A stretch of DNA of 64,000 nt from Halovenus salina (GCF_026410925.1 NZ_CP112973.1:1-64000); one strand, 5' to 3'. Counted from the stretch's first letter, positions 8,838-18,635 are shown. Numbers and translations: made by a program. The notes: a model not told the origin generated them from the sequence alone.

Positions 8838-9905
8838 ATGGAACCGCTTGAAATCGGTTTGCGGATTCTTGGTGGTATCATCCTGATCGGGGTGAACGCC
8901 TATTTCGTTGCAGTCGAATTTGCGCTGACCCGTGTGAGACAGTTCCCGAAATCGGAGTTCAACACGCCCGGGCTTGAACTCGCGTGGGAGATGACCAACG
9001 ATTTGGAGTTCTATCTGACGACGTGCCAAGTCTGGATTTCCGGAACGAGTATCGCGCTGGGTATTATTGCTGAACCCGGACTGGCAGCGCTCTTTGAACC
9101 GCTGTTTGCGAACACCACGCTTGCCTCAGTCGGCGCTGGCTCGCTCCTTGGATTCCTGATTATCAATTTAGTCCATCTCACACACGGCGAGCAAACGCCA
9201 ACATATCTTGGCGTCGAACGTTCCAAACAAGTTGCCCGCTACGGCGCCCGACCGCTGTACTGGTTCGCCAAAATACTCGCTCCGGCTATCTGGGTTGGCG
9301 ACTCGATTGCAAAGGCAACACTGGGACTGTTCGGCATCAAAATGACCCAATCATGGACAGAAACCAATGAGGAAATCATCGAGACTCGGGCAGAACTCCG
9401 AAACAAGCTTGGGTCGGTACTTGAAGAAGGCGAGTTGCCAGATGAACGCCGTGAGGAAATTATGAATGCCTTGACTATCGGCGAACAGTCGGTGAGAGAG
9501 GTTATGATTGCCCGTGAAGACATCGTGGCACTCTCAACCGAGGACGATCCCGAATCGAACTTTCAGAAGTTAGAAGAGCATCCCCACACGCGGTATCCAC
9601 TGATTGGTGAGGATCTGACCGAGTTCCGCGGTGTCGTTTACAGTCCGGCCCTCTTTAATCACCGTGAGAAACTGTCCAGCGACAATGCTGCATTCACTGA
9701 CCTCGCGGCACCGACAATGACACTCTCGACCGATACTGACGTGAGCGATGCGATCGATCAGTTCCAGACAGAGCGCCAAGAGCTTGCGCTTGTAATCGAA
9801 GACGGCGAGGTAGTTGGACTCGTAACGGTCACTGATCTTCTTGAGACAATTATTGGCGATATCGAAGATCCACTTGACCAAGACGACCCAGCTGTCCTCG
9901 ATTAG
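8838..9905 (+). CDS. CNNM/CorC-type membrane protein with CBS pair
   Basis: The 355-residue protein has an N-terminal DUF21/CNNM membrane domain (NAYFVAVEFALTRVR signature near residue 20 and further helices to about 150), a connecting segment RREEIMNALTIGEQSVREVM, and a C-terminal CBS-domain pair ending LALVIEDGEVVGLVTVTDLLETI. Members are linked to Mg2+/Co2+ homeostasis or export at the cytoplasmic membrane. It is intact, unlike its relative at 11572-14082. An upstream 46-bp inverted repeat and 27-bp palindrome may regulate it (inference). Confidence 0.88.
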   Translation: MEPLEIGLRILGGIILIGVNAYFVAVEFALTRVRQFPKSEFNTPGLELAWEMTNDLEFYLTTCQVWISGTSIALGIIAEPGLAALFEPLFANTTLASVGAGSLLGFLIINLVHLTHGEQTPTYLGVERSKQVARYGARPLYWFAKILAPAIWVGDSIAKATLGLFGIKMTQSWTETNEEIIETRAELRNKLGSVLEEGELPDERREEIMNALTIGEQSVREVMIAREDIVALSTEDDPESNFQKLEEHPHTRYPLIGEDLTEFRGVVYSPALFNHREKLSSDNAAFTDLAAPTMTLSTDTDVSDAIDQFQTERQELALVIEDGEVVGLVTVTDLLETIIGDIEDPLDQDDPAVLD

Positions 9906-9960
9906 ACATACGTGAGTCGATTTGGGTGGGTGGCGACTCGCTCTGATTCTGTCGTTCATT

Positions 9961-9995
9961 GACATCCTCCCCGCCCTGAAGGGCGAGGTCTCCCA
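9961..9995 (-). other. IS200/IS605-type right-end hairpin
   Basis: Reading the minus strand, a stem-loop (CGCCC TTCA GGGCG, plus strand 9972-9985) is followed by GGGAGGATGTCAA. This hairpin plus GGATGTCAA tail is typical of IS200/IS605/TnpB element right ends. It sits immediately downstream of the TnpB remnant at 10008-10256. Confidence 0.6.
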
Positions 9996-10007
9996 AGCGT
10001 TGGGATA

Positions 10008-10256
10008 TTAGGGTTTGCAGTCTCCCTGTTCTCTCGGTGTGAACCGTCCGCTCTCACGGTTGAACAGGAAGACTCCAGGCTGTGCCAACCAGCCGTTACT
10101 CATATCCTCCGTCGGGAGACTCTGAGTTATCTTTCTGCGAATATTCACCGCACCGTTCACGCCCGCATTCATCGTCGTCTCGCACGACTCACAGACGTAC
10201 AGACCGCGCTCCACGCGGTTGCTCTCTCGAATCTGCCCGCAACACGAACACGTCTA
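10008..10256 (-). pseudogene. TnpB remnant, C-terminal zinc finger
   Basis: The minus strand codes for TCSCCGQIRESNRVERGLY, then VCESCETTMNAGVNGAVNIR, the end of TnpB: four zinc-binding Cys and the final catalytic-region NAGVNGAVNIRR (the N-A-D-x-N-A-A motif region of RuvC, here with Gly in place of the catalytic Asp). A stop precedes TCSCC, so only the last ~83 residues remain. The RuvC Asp position is normally Asp in active TnpB, so this copy is dead. Confidence 0.75.
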
Positions 10257-10388
10257 TCGCTGCATCAGTGTTCACCAGCCTGCTGTTCACCGTTCTGGTG
10301 TAAAGAGATGTAGGCCATCACGTGAAAGCGGTGAGTCCCAACACTGACAACAGCGTCAGTTTTAGTATTGCAGTGCCAACGTCGAACT

Positions 10389-10517
10389 ATGGCAGAGAAC
10401 CCAGACACCGACGAGCCGACCACTGAGGTCGGTTTGCTCTCGTTAATACTGTTGGTCACGGCTGTGTTGGTCGTCGTACTCGGAGGTGTAGTCGGCTATA
10501 TCGTAGCGACTACGTAA
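10389..10517 (+). CDS. 42-residue single-pass membrane protein
   Basis: ATG 10389 to TAA 10515-10517 gives MAENPDTDEPTTEVGLLS followed by a 22-residue Leu/Val/Ile/Gly stretch (LILLVTAVLVVVLGGVVGYI) and VATT. An acidic Pro/Thr-rich start plus one membrane helix is typical of haloarchaeal small proteins. It was too short for usual gene calling. Function unknown. Confidence 0.6.
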   Translation: MAENPDTDEPTTEVGLLSLILLVTAVLVVVLGGVVGYIVATT

Positions 10518-10587
10518 CAGTTCCCCCCAGCCGTGCAGACCGTCGGGTCACATAACGAACCTGCTGTGACCAGTTGACCGTCGTATG

Positions 10588-11457
10588 TCACTCCGAGTCC
10601 GCGATGGTCATCACAGGAACGGGTGCGGAGCGAACCGTTTTTTCTGCCACGCTTCCGAGAAGAATGCGGTCAGTCCCGCGTTTTCCGGTCGTCCCCATCC
10701 CGACAGCGTCTATTTCGTGTGATTCGATACTCTCCAGTATTTCCTCGACGGGTGAGCCGTATTCGATGTGGCGGACAGTGTTCGCCACTCCGCAGGCGTT
10801 GGCCTGTGAGACGACAGTTTCGACAGCGTCGGTCGTGGCTTGTTCGCTCTCCGTCTCGGACGCCGTCGGACGGACATCCGCTTCACCGACGGTATCGTCT
10901 ACGACAGACAGGACGTGTACAGTCGCATCTAGCGCCGCCGCGAGTTCGATCAGCGACTTCGCAGCGTGTGTCGCTGCGGTACTCCCGTCGGTCGGGATGA
11001 GGATGTTCTCGTAAGGGAACACCAGTTGTTCGTCGGGTTGCATGCGGACTGTGAGTACGGGAACCGACGAGAGACGGACGACCTTCTCAGAAACACTTCC
11101 GAGGAGATATCGTGAAACACCCTCACGGCCGTGGGTTGGCATCACAACGAGGTCTTGGTTGTATCGCTCGGCGTAGTCGACGATGGTCGGGGCTGGATTA
11201 CCCTGGACGACGTCTGTCTTGTACCTGTTCCCGAGGGTGTCAAGTGTTTTTGCGGCCTCCTCAAGAATATCTTCGCCTTGTCGTTCGAGGACATCGACAG
11301 TCTGGCCTTCGACGACCGTGACACTGTCACGCGCGGTATCGGCAACGTAGATGACGTTGATGGTCGCACCGGCCCAGTGTGCGATCTCGCTGGCGTGGTA
11401 GAGTACCTCAGTTGCACCATCACTACCGTCGTACGGAAGCAGGATGTTCTCGTACAT
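10588..11457 (-). CDS. Tandem universal stress protein
   Basis: The 289-residue protein has two complete UspA domains. Domain 1 starts MYENILLPYDGSDGATEVL and has the ATP-binding loop HGREGVSRYLLGSVSEKV; domain 2 starts FPYENILIPTDGSTAATHA (about residue 148) and has TGKRGTDRILLGSVAEKTV. Both keep G-x2-G-x9-G-S/T, so both are predicted to bind ATP. Cytoplasmic stress response role by family; no partner gene is adjacent. It is transcribed away from the small membrane protein at 10389. Confidence 0.92.
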   Translation of the reverse strand: MYENILLPYDGSDGATEVLYHASEIAHWAGATINVIYVADTARDSVTVVEGQTVDVLERQGEDILEEAAKTLDTLGNRYKTDVVQGNPAPTIVDYAERYNQDLVVMPTHGREGVSRYLLGSVSEKVVRLSSVPVLTVRMQPDEQLVFPYENILIPTDGSTAATHAAKSLIELAAALDATVHVLSVVDDTVGEADVRPTASETESEQATTDAVETVVSQANACGVANTVRHIEYGSPVEEILESIESHEIDAVGMGTTGKRGTDRILLGSVAEKTVRSAPVPVMTIADSE

Positions 11458-12392
11458 TTGTCTGTGTCCTGGTTCGTCATCTGTTCCCCTAATAGTTTGT
11501 ACCGTCTCTCTATGAGACTCCCTTCCTGCTGTCGACGCCTCGCAGAGGCGACTCCAGCCGAGATACTGTGGTCAATCGGCGTCGTTCTCGTCCGGTATGT
11601 CTTCGTCGACTGCGCCGACAGTGTCGCGGTCGACTGTCACCCTGACTTTCTGGATACGGGTGTTTTCCACCTGTTCAGCTCGAAGCGTGACGTTCTCGTA
11701 GTCGAACTCCTCGTCCTGTTCAACGAGCCGGCCTGCAAGGTTGAACACAAAGCCTGCGATGCTCTCGAACTCCTCGCCTTCTGGGAGTACGATGTCGAGC
11801 GCTTCGTTGATTTCCTCGATGTTAACCTCGCCGTTCACAAGGATAGTATCGTCACCGGCGAATTGAATCGGCGTTTCCTCGTCACCCGCTAGTATCTCAC
11901 CGACTATCTCTTCGGTCATGTCTTCCATCGTGATGAGACCCTCAGTGGCACCGAACTCGTCGACCACGATGACCATGTGCAGTCGATTCTCGCGCATCTC
12001 GGAGAAGAGTGTATCGACGTTCTTCGATTCGGGAACGTGAAGCGTCTGACTGGCCTCATTTTCGACCTTGCTGTCGGCGAATTCGTCGTAGTTCGACTCG
12101 GTCAAGTCACGGATGTCGAAGACACCGACGACGTTGTCGAGCGAGCCCTCATACACCGGGAGACGAGCATGTCCTGACCCGATGCACTTTCTGATTGCTT
12201 GCTCAACGGTCGCCTCGCTCGAAATAGCCGCCATGTCGAGTCGCGGGGTCATCACTTCCTTGGCACTGGCGTCGGTGAACCGCAGAGCACGCTGGAGGCG
12301 CTGGCGTTCCTCCTCGTCAAGGACGCCCTCGCGCCCGCCCGTCTGATAGTGATTAGGCAAGTGATTTGCTTATCGAGATCTTAGAGCCTGTA

Positions 12393-13462
12393 ATGGGTCG
12401 GCTTGACGATGTCACGCTCGAAGAACTCTACAAGCTCAAGGACCAGATCGACGAAGGAAAGCCGCGAGAACGTGTTCTCGCGGCGATCGGCCGCAAGCAA
12501 GGCGATCAAATAGACACGCTGGCTGAGCGCCACGGTGTTGTTACGCGAACGATTCAAAATTGGCTCAATCGGTTCAAGGAACAACCGATTGAGCAAGCTC
12601 CTTACGACGCTCCCCGACCAGGTGGTCCGGCTAAGATCGATGGAGCAGAGCGCGAGCAACTCTTCGAACAACTACAACAGCCACCGACTGAACTCGGCTA
12701 CGACCAACAAGCTTGGTCAGCGAAACTTCTGCTTCACCACGTCAAAGAGGAGTATGGCGTCGAATACCACGAAACATACGCGTATGACTTATTGAGAGAG
12801 GCCGGGCTGTCCTGTCGGACAGCACGGCCTCGCCACCACGAGGCCGACCCCCAAGACAAAGCCGAGTTCGAAGACACAGTCGAAAAAAACGCCCCGAACT
12901 GAGCGAGAAAACTGTCGTTGTCGTCGATCAATTCACCAAACACGTTGGCACTGTCTTGCGGCGTGGCTGGTTCCCGATCGGCTCGAATCCAACTGTCGAG
13001 ACTTCGACTTCGTGGGAGTCGGTGACAGTGCTGGGCGCTGTCACCGACGATGGCGACAGCTTCTATTGCTGGACGGACGAGAACCTGACCCGGTTCCACG
13101 GAATCCGACTGTTAGAAGCGCTACAAGAGCGCTTCGGTGACGAGTTGGTGGTGTTTCTTGACCGGGCAGGCTACTTCTGGGCACGGGATCTCTGGGAGCA
13201 CCTCAGCGGCACCCGAGCGACCGAAACTGTCGGAGACAGTTCGGTCGCGTGCGTACGTGGTGACGATCTCGAGGTCTGGTACTTCCCGTCGAAGCTTCCC
13301 GAATTAAACGCCGTCGAAGGCTGCTGGGACCAGCTTCAGGAGTGGTTCAAGCATCGACTCGTTCCTGATCTCTCGACGCTGGAAGAGTATCTTCGACAAG
13401 GGCTGAGCACGATCAACGAACCAGATATTTGGCCATATCTCACCAGCAAATATTTGTCCTAG
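12393..13462 (+). CDS. IS630-like transposase made by -1 frameshifting, copy 2
   Basis: It has the same two-frame organisation as copy 1: the first frame from ATG 12393 to 12902, the second open from 12884 to 13462. The HTH region is in the first frame and the DDE core in the second. The slippery heptamer is at 12884-12890. The only difference noted is Leu for Val in SLEHLSGTRA-region sequence near 13204 (LWEHLSG against LWEHVSG). Confidence 0.85.
12884..12890 (+). promoter_or_regulatory. Slippery heptamer, copy 2
   Basis: A AAA AAC in the same register as copy 1, eleven bases before the zero-frame stop region at 12900. Conserved position supports programmed frameshifting. Confidence 0.65.
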
Positions 13463-14097
13463 TCACTATGAATCATATTCCGAATCTCATCCCGCGTGAC
13501 GTACGTCGACTCCATGGACGGACTGCCGCCCGTAATTTGGTTCACGATGCGTGTCAGGTAGTAAAACACCGTTATGAGTGGCCACAGCACCTTCTCGACA
13601 GCGGTTAGTCCGAGGGCAACGCGCCGGGCATGCAGTTCGGTGTTCTCGACGGCGTACGATTTGGGTGCGCTCTCGCCAAATACTAGCACCATCGACGTAA
13701 TACCGAGCGACGAGACGATGACTGCTGTGCCGGCGTCGAAGTAGAAGCCGACGATAGTTGTCGAGATAGAGGACATAGTGATGTTGACGATATTATTTCC
13801 GACAAGAATCGTCACGAGGAGGCGATGAGGGTCCTCTTTGAGAGACTTGACCGCTTTCGCGCCGGGCAGGTTTCGTTCGACCATCGCGTCAATCTGGTGG
13901 TTTGGGAGAGAGAACAACGCAATCTCCGACGAGGAAAAAAACCCCGACCCGACCAAGAGCAGCAAAATCAGGCTCATACCGATAGCGGTGACTGCTGTTT
14001 GACCCAGTTCGATGCCGGTGATCGGCACAGTGTACTGTAAAAGCCGACCCTCGGATAGTGCTGTGAGCAGGGAAGTCCACATACTACCGCCTACTAG

Positions 14098-14451
14098 GTG
14101 CGCCAAAAAATAACCCCTGGCTATCTTGATTCAGCCGACCAACTGAACGTGAAGCTCATCAACGGAGACAAACTCGTCGACACCCTCAACGGCTACTCGT
14201 CAGACCAGCTTCAGCACGTCGCACGCTATGCCGAGGAGTTGGCGGAGCACAAAGCTCGCGAGGCCCGGCTTGAGGAGAAATCGGAGGACAACGAAATCGA
14301 CGACCGACCGGACGATCTTCCGGACGACGTCCCGTCAAAAGCCACGATCACAATCAAGGAGATCAACGACAACCGCTACTACTACTGGCAGTGGCGGGAA
14401 GGTGACAAGCTGAAGTCGAAATATAAGGGGCCGGTTAACCCAGACCAATAA
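14098..14451 (+). CDS. DUF6788-like small protein, paralogue of 44852-45178
   Basis: The product (up to 117 residues from GTG 14098) shares a nearly identical body with the gene at 44852: LVDTLNGYSSDQLQHVARYAEELAEHK..., a charged linker, and the end ATITIKEINDNRYYYWQW. The first ~20 residues have no counterpart, so either the true start lies further in or the 5' end has been replaced. The Tyr/Trp-rich C-terminus resembles the DUF6788 motif found near haloarchaeal integrase and plasmid genes; role unknown. It overlaps the 5' region of the broken CNNM gene, divergently. Confidence 0.6.
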   Translation: MRQKITPGYLDSADQLNVKLINGDKLVDTLNGYSSDQLQHVARYAEELAEHKAREARLEEKSEDNEIDDRPDDLPDDVPSKATITIKEINDNRYYYWQWREGDKLKSKYKGPVNPDQ

Positions 14452-14598
14452 CTGTTGTTGGTGATACGATTTCTTTATTCGCAGTAATTCGATTGTTCGC
14501 TGGCATTGGGGCTGCAAACTGTCGCATCTAGACCTGTTCTCTCAATCAGCATTACTTGTCTGACTGATCTTCTTGTATCAGTGGCTCAGAGTTCGTGT

Positions 14599-15624
14599 AT
14601 GGAGGATATCGTGGAATCGGCTCTTGAGAAATCCACGAGCCCGTGTTCAGAGGAGAGGGCGTGCCTGGTCAGCACAGATGCGTTTCTCCCCCCAGAATGT
14701 GCCGTTGTCGGGTGTGGGTCAGTAGGAATCGATTGGCTCCGTCACGCGGACGCAGCACACATCGACATCGCTCTCGGTGGCAAGCCCACACTCGAATCGA
14801 TGGACGACCTACCCGATACTCAGATTCGGGTGTCAAAAGCTGCTCCTGATGACCGATCATCAAGAATTGAGTCCCATGATTTCGGTCAAGCACTGGACAT
14901 CCCCTTTGACCAGCTAGATATCGTTGCTGTCGTACTCCGTCTCGACGAACCAGAACTCGCTTATCTGGCTGCTTCTGTCTGTCGCTCACTTGAGGACGAC
15001 CAGACCGTGTTTGCAGTCCCAGCAATTCCAGAGAACGGTCTCTCCGAAGCATCTACTGTAGCGTTTACTGCTCTCGTCGATGCTGCAGGAACAACGGTTC
15101 CGTACGATCTTGGCCGGATTCGTGACAGCTTTGCAGATGCGTTCTCTGATGAATCCCAGCAGGAAGTTCTCGACACGACTGGCAGCGTGATGATCGACTG
15201 GGTGGAAGATGTCTTCGAGGCACTTCGTGATCCGCTGACGGTTCCCCTCAACTGTGCTGATGCGCATGCACTCCTGCAGGATGGTGGTGTCTCACTGCTG
15301 TACCGGGGTTGGGGGTGTCGTGATAATCTCCCCGACGTGTTGCTTCAGGATGCTGCGGCACATCGCGTGTGTGACGGTAATCGGTCGAGTGCCGACGGCG
15401 GGTTCGGCTTCCTCCGGTTCGGAGAGCCATTCACATTGAGGGAATTCGAGGCCGTCGAACAACATGCCGAGAGCGTGTTTCGTCCCGAAGGGGTGGATTC
15501 GGAGCAATGGCTCATGTCAGGGCAGTCGTCGCTGGCCCTGGGTGACAACTGTTGGCTCGCGTTCCTCCTCACTGGCATCGATGCGAAATCGCTTCCGTTC
15601 CTACAAGACCGATGCGCGAAGTGA
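14599..15624 (+). CDS. Divergent FtsZ/tubulin-superfamily protein
   Basis: From ATG 14599 (MEDIVESALEKST) the 341-residue protein begins, after about 35 residues, with AVVGCGSVGIDWL, where FtsZ has its T1 nucleotide loop. The expected T4 loop GGGTGTG is missing. The C-terminal half resembles the FtsZ C-terminal domain: RDPLTVPLNCADAHALLQDG, VSLLYRGWGCRDN, GFLRFGEPFTLREFEAV and WLAFLLTGID align with the usual LINLDFADV, MGIGEA, ITGGPDLTLFEV and VIATG segments. It may therefore be a non-GTPase or modified filament protein (inference). The phosphatase gene overlaps its 3' end by 13 bases, implying translational coupling. Related non-canonical FtsZ-like families in archaea have been proposed to act in membrane remodelling. 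Confidence 0.6.
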   Translation: MEDIVESALEKSTSPCSEERACLVSTDAFLPPECAVVGCGSVGIDWLRHADAAHIDIALGGKPTLESMDDLPDTQIRVSKAAPDDRSSRIESHDFGQALDIPFDQLDIVAVVLRLDEPELAYLAASVCRSLEDDQTVFAVPAIPENGLSEASTVAFTALVDAAGTTVPYDLGRIRDSFADAFSDESQQEVLDTTGSVMIDWVEDVFEALRDPLTVPLNCADAHALLQDGGVSLLYRGWGCRDNLPDVLLQDAAAHRVCDGNRSSADGGFGFLRFGEPFTLREFEAVEQHAESVFRPEGVDSEQWLMSGQSSLALGDNCWLAFLLTGIDAKSLPFLQDRCAK

Positions 15625-16022
15625 CCGAGCAACTGTACTACGGCGGCACAGAGTCCGCGGCTAACCACGACCAGTACCAGCGCCATGGCATCGAACACGT
15701 GATTCAATTAACCTACGAAGAGCCAACAGGCGGCTATCCGGACCATGTCGATGTCTACACGTTCTCGATGATGGACGGGCCACAGAACAACGAGGATGTA
15801 TTTCGAGCGGCCGTCTCGAAAGCCGTGAGTTTGGTTGGCCAAGGCCACCGCGTGCTCGTACACTGCTCGGCAGGACAAAGTCGGTCTGTCTGCGTTACAG
15901 CTGCGACACTCAGCCGGGTCGAATCACTGTCGTTCGACGAGGCGTTCGAACGGCTTCGAGAAACTGGGCCAGTCAACACACACGAAACGCTGCGTGATCA
16001 CGGTCGGAGCTGCTGTCGATGA
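15612..16022 (+). CDS. Dual-specificity protein phosphatase
   Basis: ATG 15612 gives MREVTEQLYYGGTESAAN, the usual N-terminus of archaeal dual-specificity phosphatases. The P-loop VHCSAGQSRSVCVTAA carries the catalytic C-x5-R, and the general acid is probably Asp in SMMDGPQNNED. The family removes phosphate from Ser/Thr/Tyr. The last residues NTHETLRDHGRSCCR suggest a slightly shortened C-terminus. The gene overlaps the FtsZ-like gene, so the FtsZ-like protein, or a partner of it, is a plausible substrate (inference). Confidence 0.85.
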   Translation: MREVTEQLYYGGTESAANHDQYQRHGIEHVIQLTYEEPTGGYPDHVDVYTFSMMDGPQNNEDVFRAAVSKAVSLVGQGHRVLVHCSAGQSRSVCVTAATLSRVESLSFDEAFERLRETGPVNTHETLRDHGRSCCR

Positions 16023-16220
16023 GGTCGGAAGTCTGAAATATCGGCTGTTCGAGCCAATGATGACCGTCAACGACTTGATCGTGTACCTGCCCCCAACTGG
16101 CAGCAACGCTCACCCAATAGTGGCTCCAAGCATCTACGTCGCGTCGATAACGAAATCAAGCAGGAGTTTTGTCCCCCGCCCAGATGACCCGGCTTCTTCT
16201 GCGTACGGCCGGAGAATAAT

Positions 16221-16730
16221 CTATTCTCTCGGACAAACAGTCCCATCATCTCGACGGACGCGGTCGAACGTCGTGAGATACGCGATCCGGTCGCGAACCT
16301 CGTCGGTGTCCAGCTCTAATTCGGCAGCTAACTCATCGACGGTCATCGGCTCATCGAGTGCCTGGAGGACTTCGAGCCCTCGGTAGTACCTATTCGTGAG
16401 CTCTTGGAGGCGGCCCTCGATCGACGTGGTCACCCCGTACCGTTCCTCAAGTTCGACCAAGGCTTCGTTCGCGAACGTTGCGAACTGATCGTCACCCAGG
16501 CGTTCGATCTGGGCTTCGAGTTCATTCCGGACGACATCGTAATCGAGGCCGGCCTGCACCAGCATATTCATGTCCTCGATGTCGTCGTCGCGCCCGGCGA
16601 TCGCCTTGAACAGGAAGATATCCTCGTTGCTGACCAGCCGGACCATTAGTTGATCCGTGTCGGGGAACGGCTCGCTGCGCTCTTGCATCTCGTCGGTGAG
16701 AACGAGCTTGTTCGCAACCTGCTGGGTCAA
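16221..16730 (-). pseudogene. DUF6036-type nucleotidyltransferase, N-terminus lost
   Basis: The preserved part begins abruptly inside the protein (TQQVANKLVLTDEM) and includes LVSNEDIFLFKAIAGRDDDI, the conserved K-x-R/D region after the nucleotidyltransferase core, followed by an acidic helical and HTH-like end (EPMTVDELAAELELDTDEVRD). The catalytic GGG-x-D-x-D part is missing because TnpB sequence begins at about 16731. In haloarchaea this family is usually paired with a wHTH gene as an antitoxin-like module. A different broken member lies at 44294-44711. Confidence 0.7.
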
Positions 16731-16740
16731 CTACCCCACC

Positions 16741-17331
16741 CTATGCGCCTTCGGCACTTTGAGGGTGGGGCTTGTCCATGGATTCGGCGTCGAACCCTTC
16801 CGGGTGGGCGGTGTATCCCCCACTTGGCGTCACAGTCCCAGACTTTAGGGCGAGTTGACTGTCGCCCGTCCGCCGAGACGACTGTTGGCCTCGACGGACG
16901 TACCGCATACCGATATTCTTCGCCGCGTTATAATCTGCGTTCGCTTCCGAGTCACACTTCTGACACCGGAAATCGTTTCGATTCGGGCGATTCTCGTCCG
17001 CCGTGAATCCACACTCGGCACACCGCTTAGACGTGTACGCCGACCCCACTTGCTTCACAGAAATACCCTCTGCTTCGGCTTTGTACGCTACTTGCTCGTA
17101 CAGTGTTCGGAACGCCCACGTGTGCCCCCACGACGCTCCGGTGCGGTCGCGAATATGGGCCAAATCCTCGAACGCGATTACGTCACACTCGTACCGGAGT
17201 GCCTCGTCCACGATGGCGTTCGACGCCCGGTGGGCGCTTCGCGTCCCGGTCTGTTGGAGTCCGGCGCGTACTTTTTCGAACTCGCGGAGGTTGTGGGTTA
17301 ACTCCCGCCCGCTGAAAAAGTAGGCGGTACT
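16741..17331 (-). pseudogene. TnpB remnant with truncation and internal deletion
   Basis: Downstream to upstream the minus strand codes VTSTAYFFSGRELTHNLREF, a join at SAHRASNAIVDEAL, then ECDVIAFEDLAHIRD (RuvC II Glu), the zinc finger CAECGFTADENRPNRNDFRC and [20 protein letters not shown] (RuvC III Asp). From what I know of the family, about 18 residues are missing between SAHR and ASNAI, and the N-terminal half including RuvC I is lost. The right-end hairpin GTGCCGAAGGCGC lies at about 16743-16756. The remnant sits between two beheaded genes, suggesting insertion plus deletion. Confidence 0.8.
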
Positions 17332-18606
17332 CGTGACTGCGAGGTTTTCGTCAACCGTGACCTCGTCGAACCGGACACGATTATCGATGAGGAGCGAATC
17401 GTCGGCCGTGACGACCAGCTTGAATCCGTCGTCTCATTTCTGAAGCCGACGCTCCAAGGAAATCGACCACCGAATATGCTGTTGTACGGTCCCGCAGGGA
17501 CGGGGAAGTCACTCATCATAGGGGCCGTCACGCAACAGATCATCGAGCTCTGTCAATCCAAAGGCGAACGGTTCGGCGTTGTCGATATCAATTGCCAGCC
17601 AATCAATACGCTCGATCAGGCCGTCTACGAACTCGTCCAAACTGTCGCCCAAGACGTTGGTACGGAAGCCGGTGTTCCAGAGACCGGCGTATCAACGAAG
17701 CGCAAGTATCGACGTCTGTACGAACTTATCAACGAACACTACGATTCGGTCATCTTCATTCTCGACGAGATCGACCTCTTAGTCGGCCGGCGCGAAAACG
17801 ACGAACCCGCATACTCGAAGCTTCTCTATCAACTATCGCGAGCAAGTAACACGAACGAGATCGAAGGCCGTGTGTCCGTCGCAGCGCTGACGAACGATCC
17901 AAAATTTATGGAAGACATCGACGGGCGTGCCGAGAGCTCATTCAATCCACGTGACGTCTACTTCCCTGACTATGACGCGACCCAGTTGCGCGAAATTCTC
18001 GAAAATCGACGCGATGCGTTCCGTCAAGATGCTCTCAAAGACGACGTGATTCCGCTCGTGGCGGCGTTCGCTGCACAAAGTCACGGTGACGCACGGAAGG
18101 CCATCGATCTGTTCCGCGGTGCCGGTGACCTCGCAGACGAGCGGGGAAATGAAGTGGTCACAGAGGACCACGTCCGAGAATCTCAAGAGGAAATCGACAA
18201 AGACCGTTCGCTGAAGCTCGTTGAGGGACTTACGACGCAAAAGAAGATTTCACTATACGCAACTGCAGCTGTTGCGCATCACTCGAACCGAACGGGAAGC
18301 TCCGTCCCAAGCCCGGTTGGATTCAAAGTCTATCAGTGGGTGACAGACGAACTCGATGCGGACCAGATGACCCGTGAGACGTACGTCAAATATGTCAAAG
18401 AACTCTCAACGTACGGATTGATTTCGACAGCCCGGAAAAGCCGTGGACGAGGCGGCGGGATGCATATGGAATTCACATTCACAGGCGATCCTGAAGCGAT
18501 GATGACTCGGATTGTCGATGATACACGCTTGGAAGGAATAGTCCAGCAGGAAGAACTCCTCAGTTCGGTCGTGAATGCTCAACTGAAAGAATTCCACGAC
18601 GAGTGA
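17332..18606 (+). pseudogene. Orc1/Cdc6 initiator, N-terminus lost
   Basis: In-frame coding starts at about 17332 with RDCEVFVNRDLVEPDTII, which normally follows about 20 residues of an Orc1/Cdc6. No start codon is available there; the first ATG (17476) gives MLLYGPAGTGKS, just at the Walker A. Further motifs are VIFILDEIDLLVGR (Walker B), ALTNDPKFMEDIDGRAESSF (sensor 1), HGDARKAIDLFRGAG (sensor 2 region) and a C-terminal wHTH (TYVKYVKELSTYGLIS). The 5' end was replaced by TnpB sequence. It lies next to the ORB repeats at 18636-19169, so it was probably their initiator. A shortened protein from 17476 cannot be ruled out. Confidence 0.85.
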
Positions 18607-18635
18607 AGTCCCGATCGACGATATAGCTTAGAACA

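Larger units (their letters stand above)
12347..13468 (+). mobile_element. IS630-like insertion sequence, copy 2
   Basis: This 1122-bp element has the same ends as the copy at 2957-4078 and is flanked by TGA on both sides (12344-12346 and 13469-13471). Together with the TCA duplication of copy 1 this supports a 3-bp target duplication with sequence T(C/G)A. The near identity of the two copies indicates recent transposition. Confidence 0.9.
11572..14082 (-). pseudogene. CNNM/CorC (HlyC-like) membrane protein split by an IS
   Basis: The N-terminal half (14082 to 13472) has a DUF21 domain: GSGFFSSSEIALFSLP, LLVTILVGNNIVNI and VLVFGESAPKSYAV. The C-terminal half (12346 to 11572) has ASAKEVMTPRLDM, two CBS domains (HARLPVYEGSLDNVVGVFD and ENRLHMVIVVDEFGATEGL) and a CorC_HlyC domain (FESIAGFVFNLAGRL). 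Removing 12347-13471 restores RNMIQTGGREGV in frame. The insertion lies between the membrane and CBS parts, so the intact family role in divalent cation transport is lost unless the cytoplasmic part is made alone. Start ATG at 14082 (MWTSLLTAL). Confidence 0.9.
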
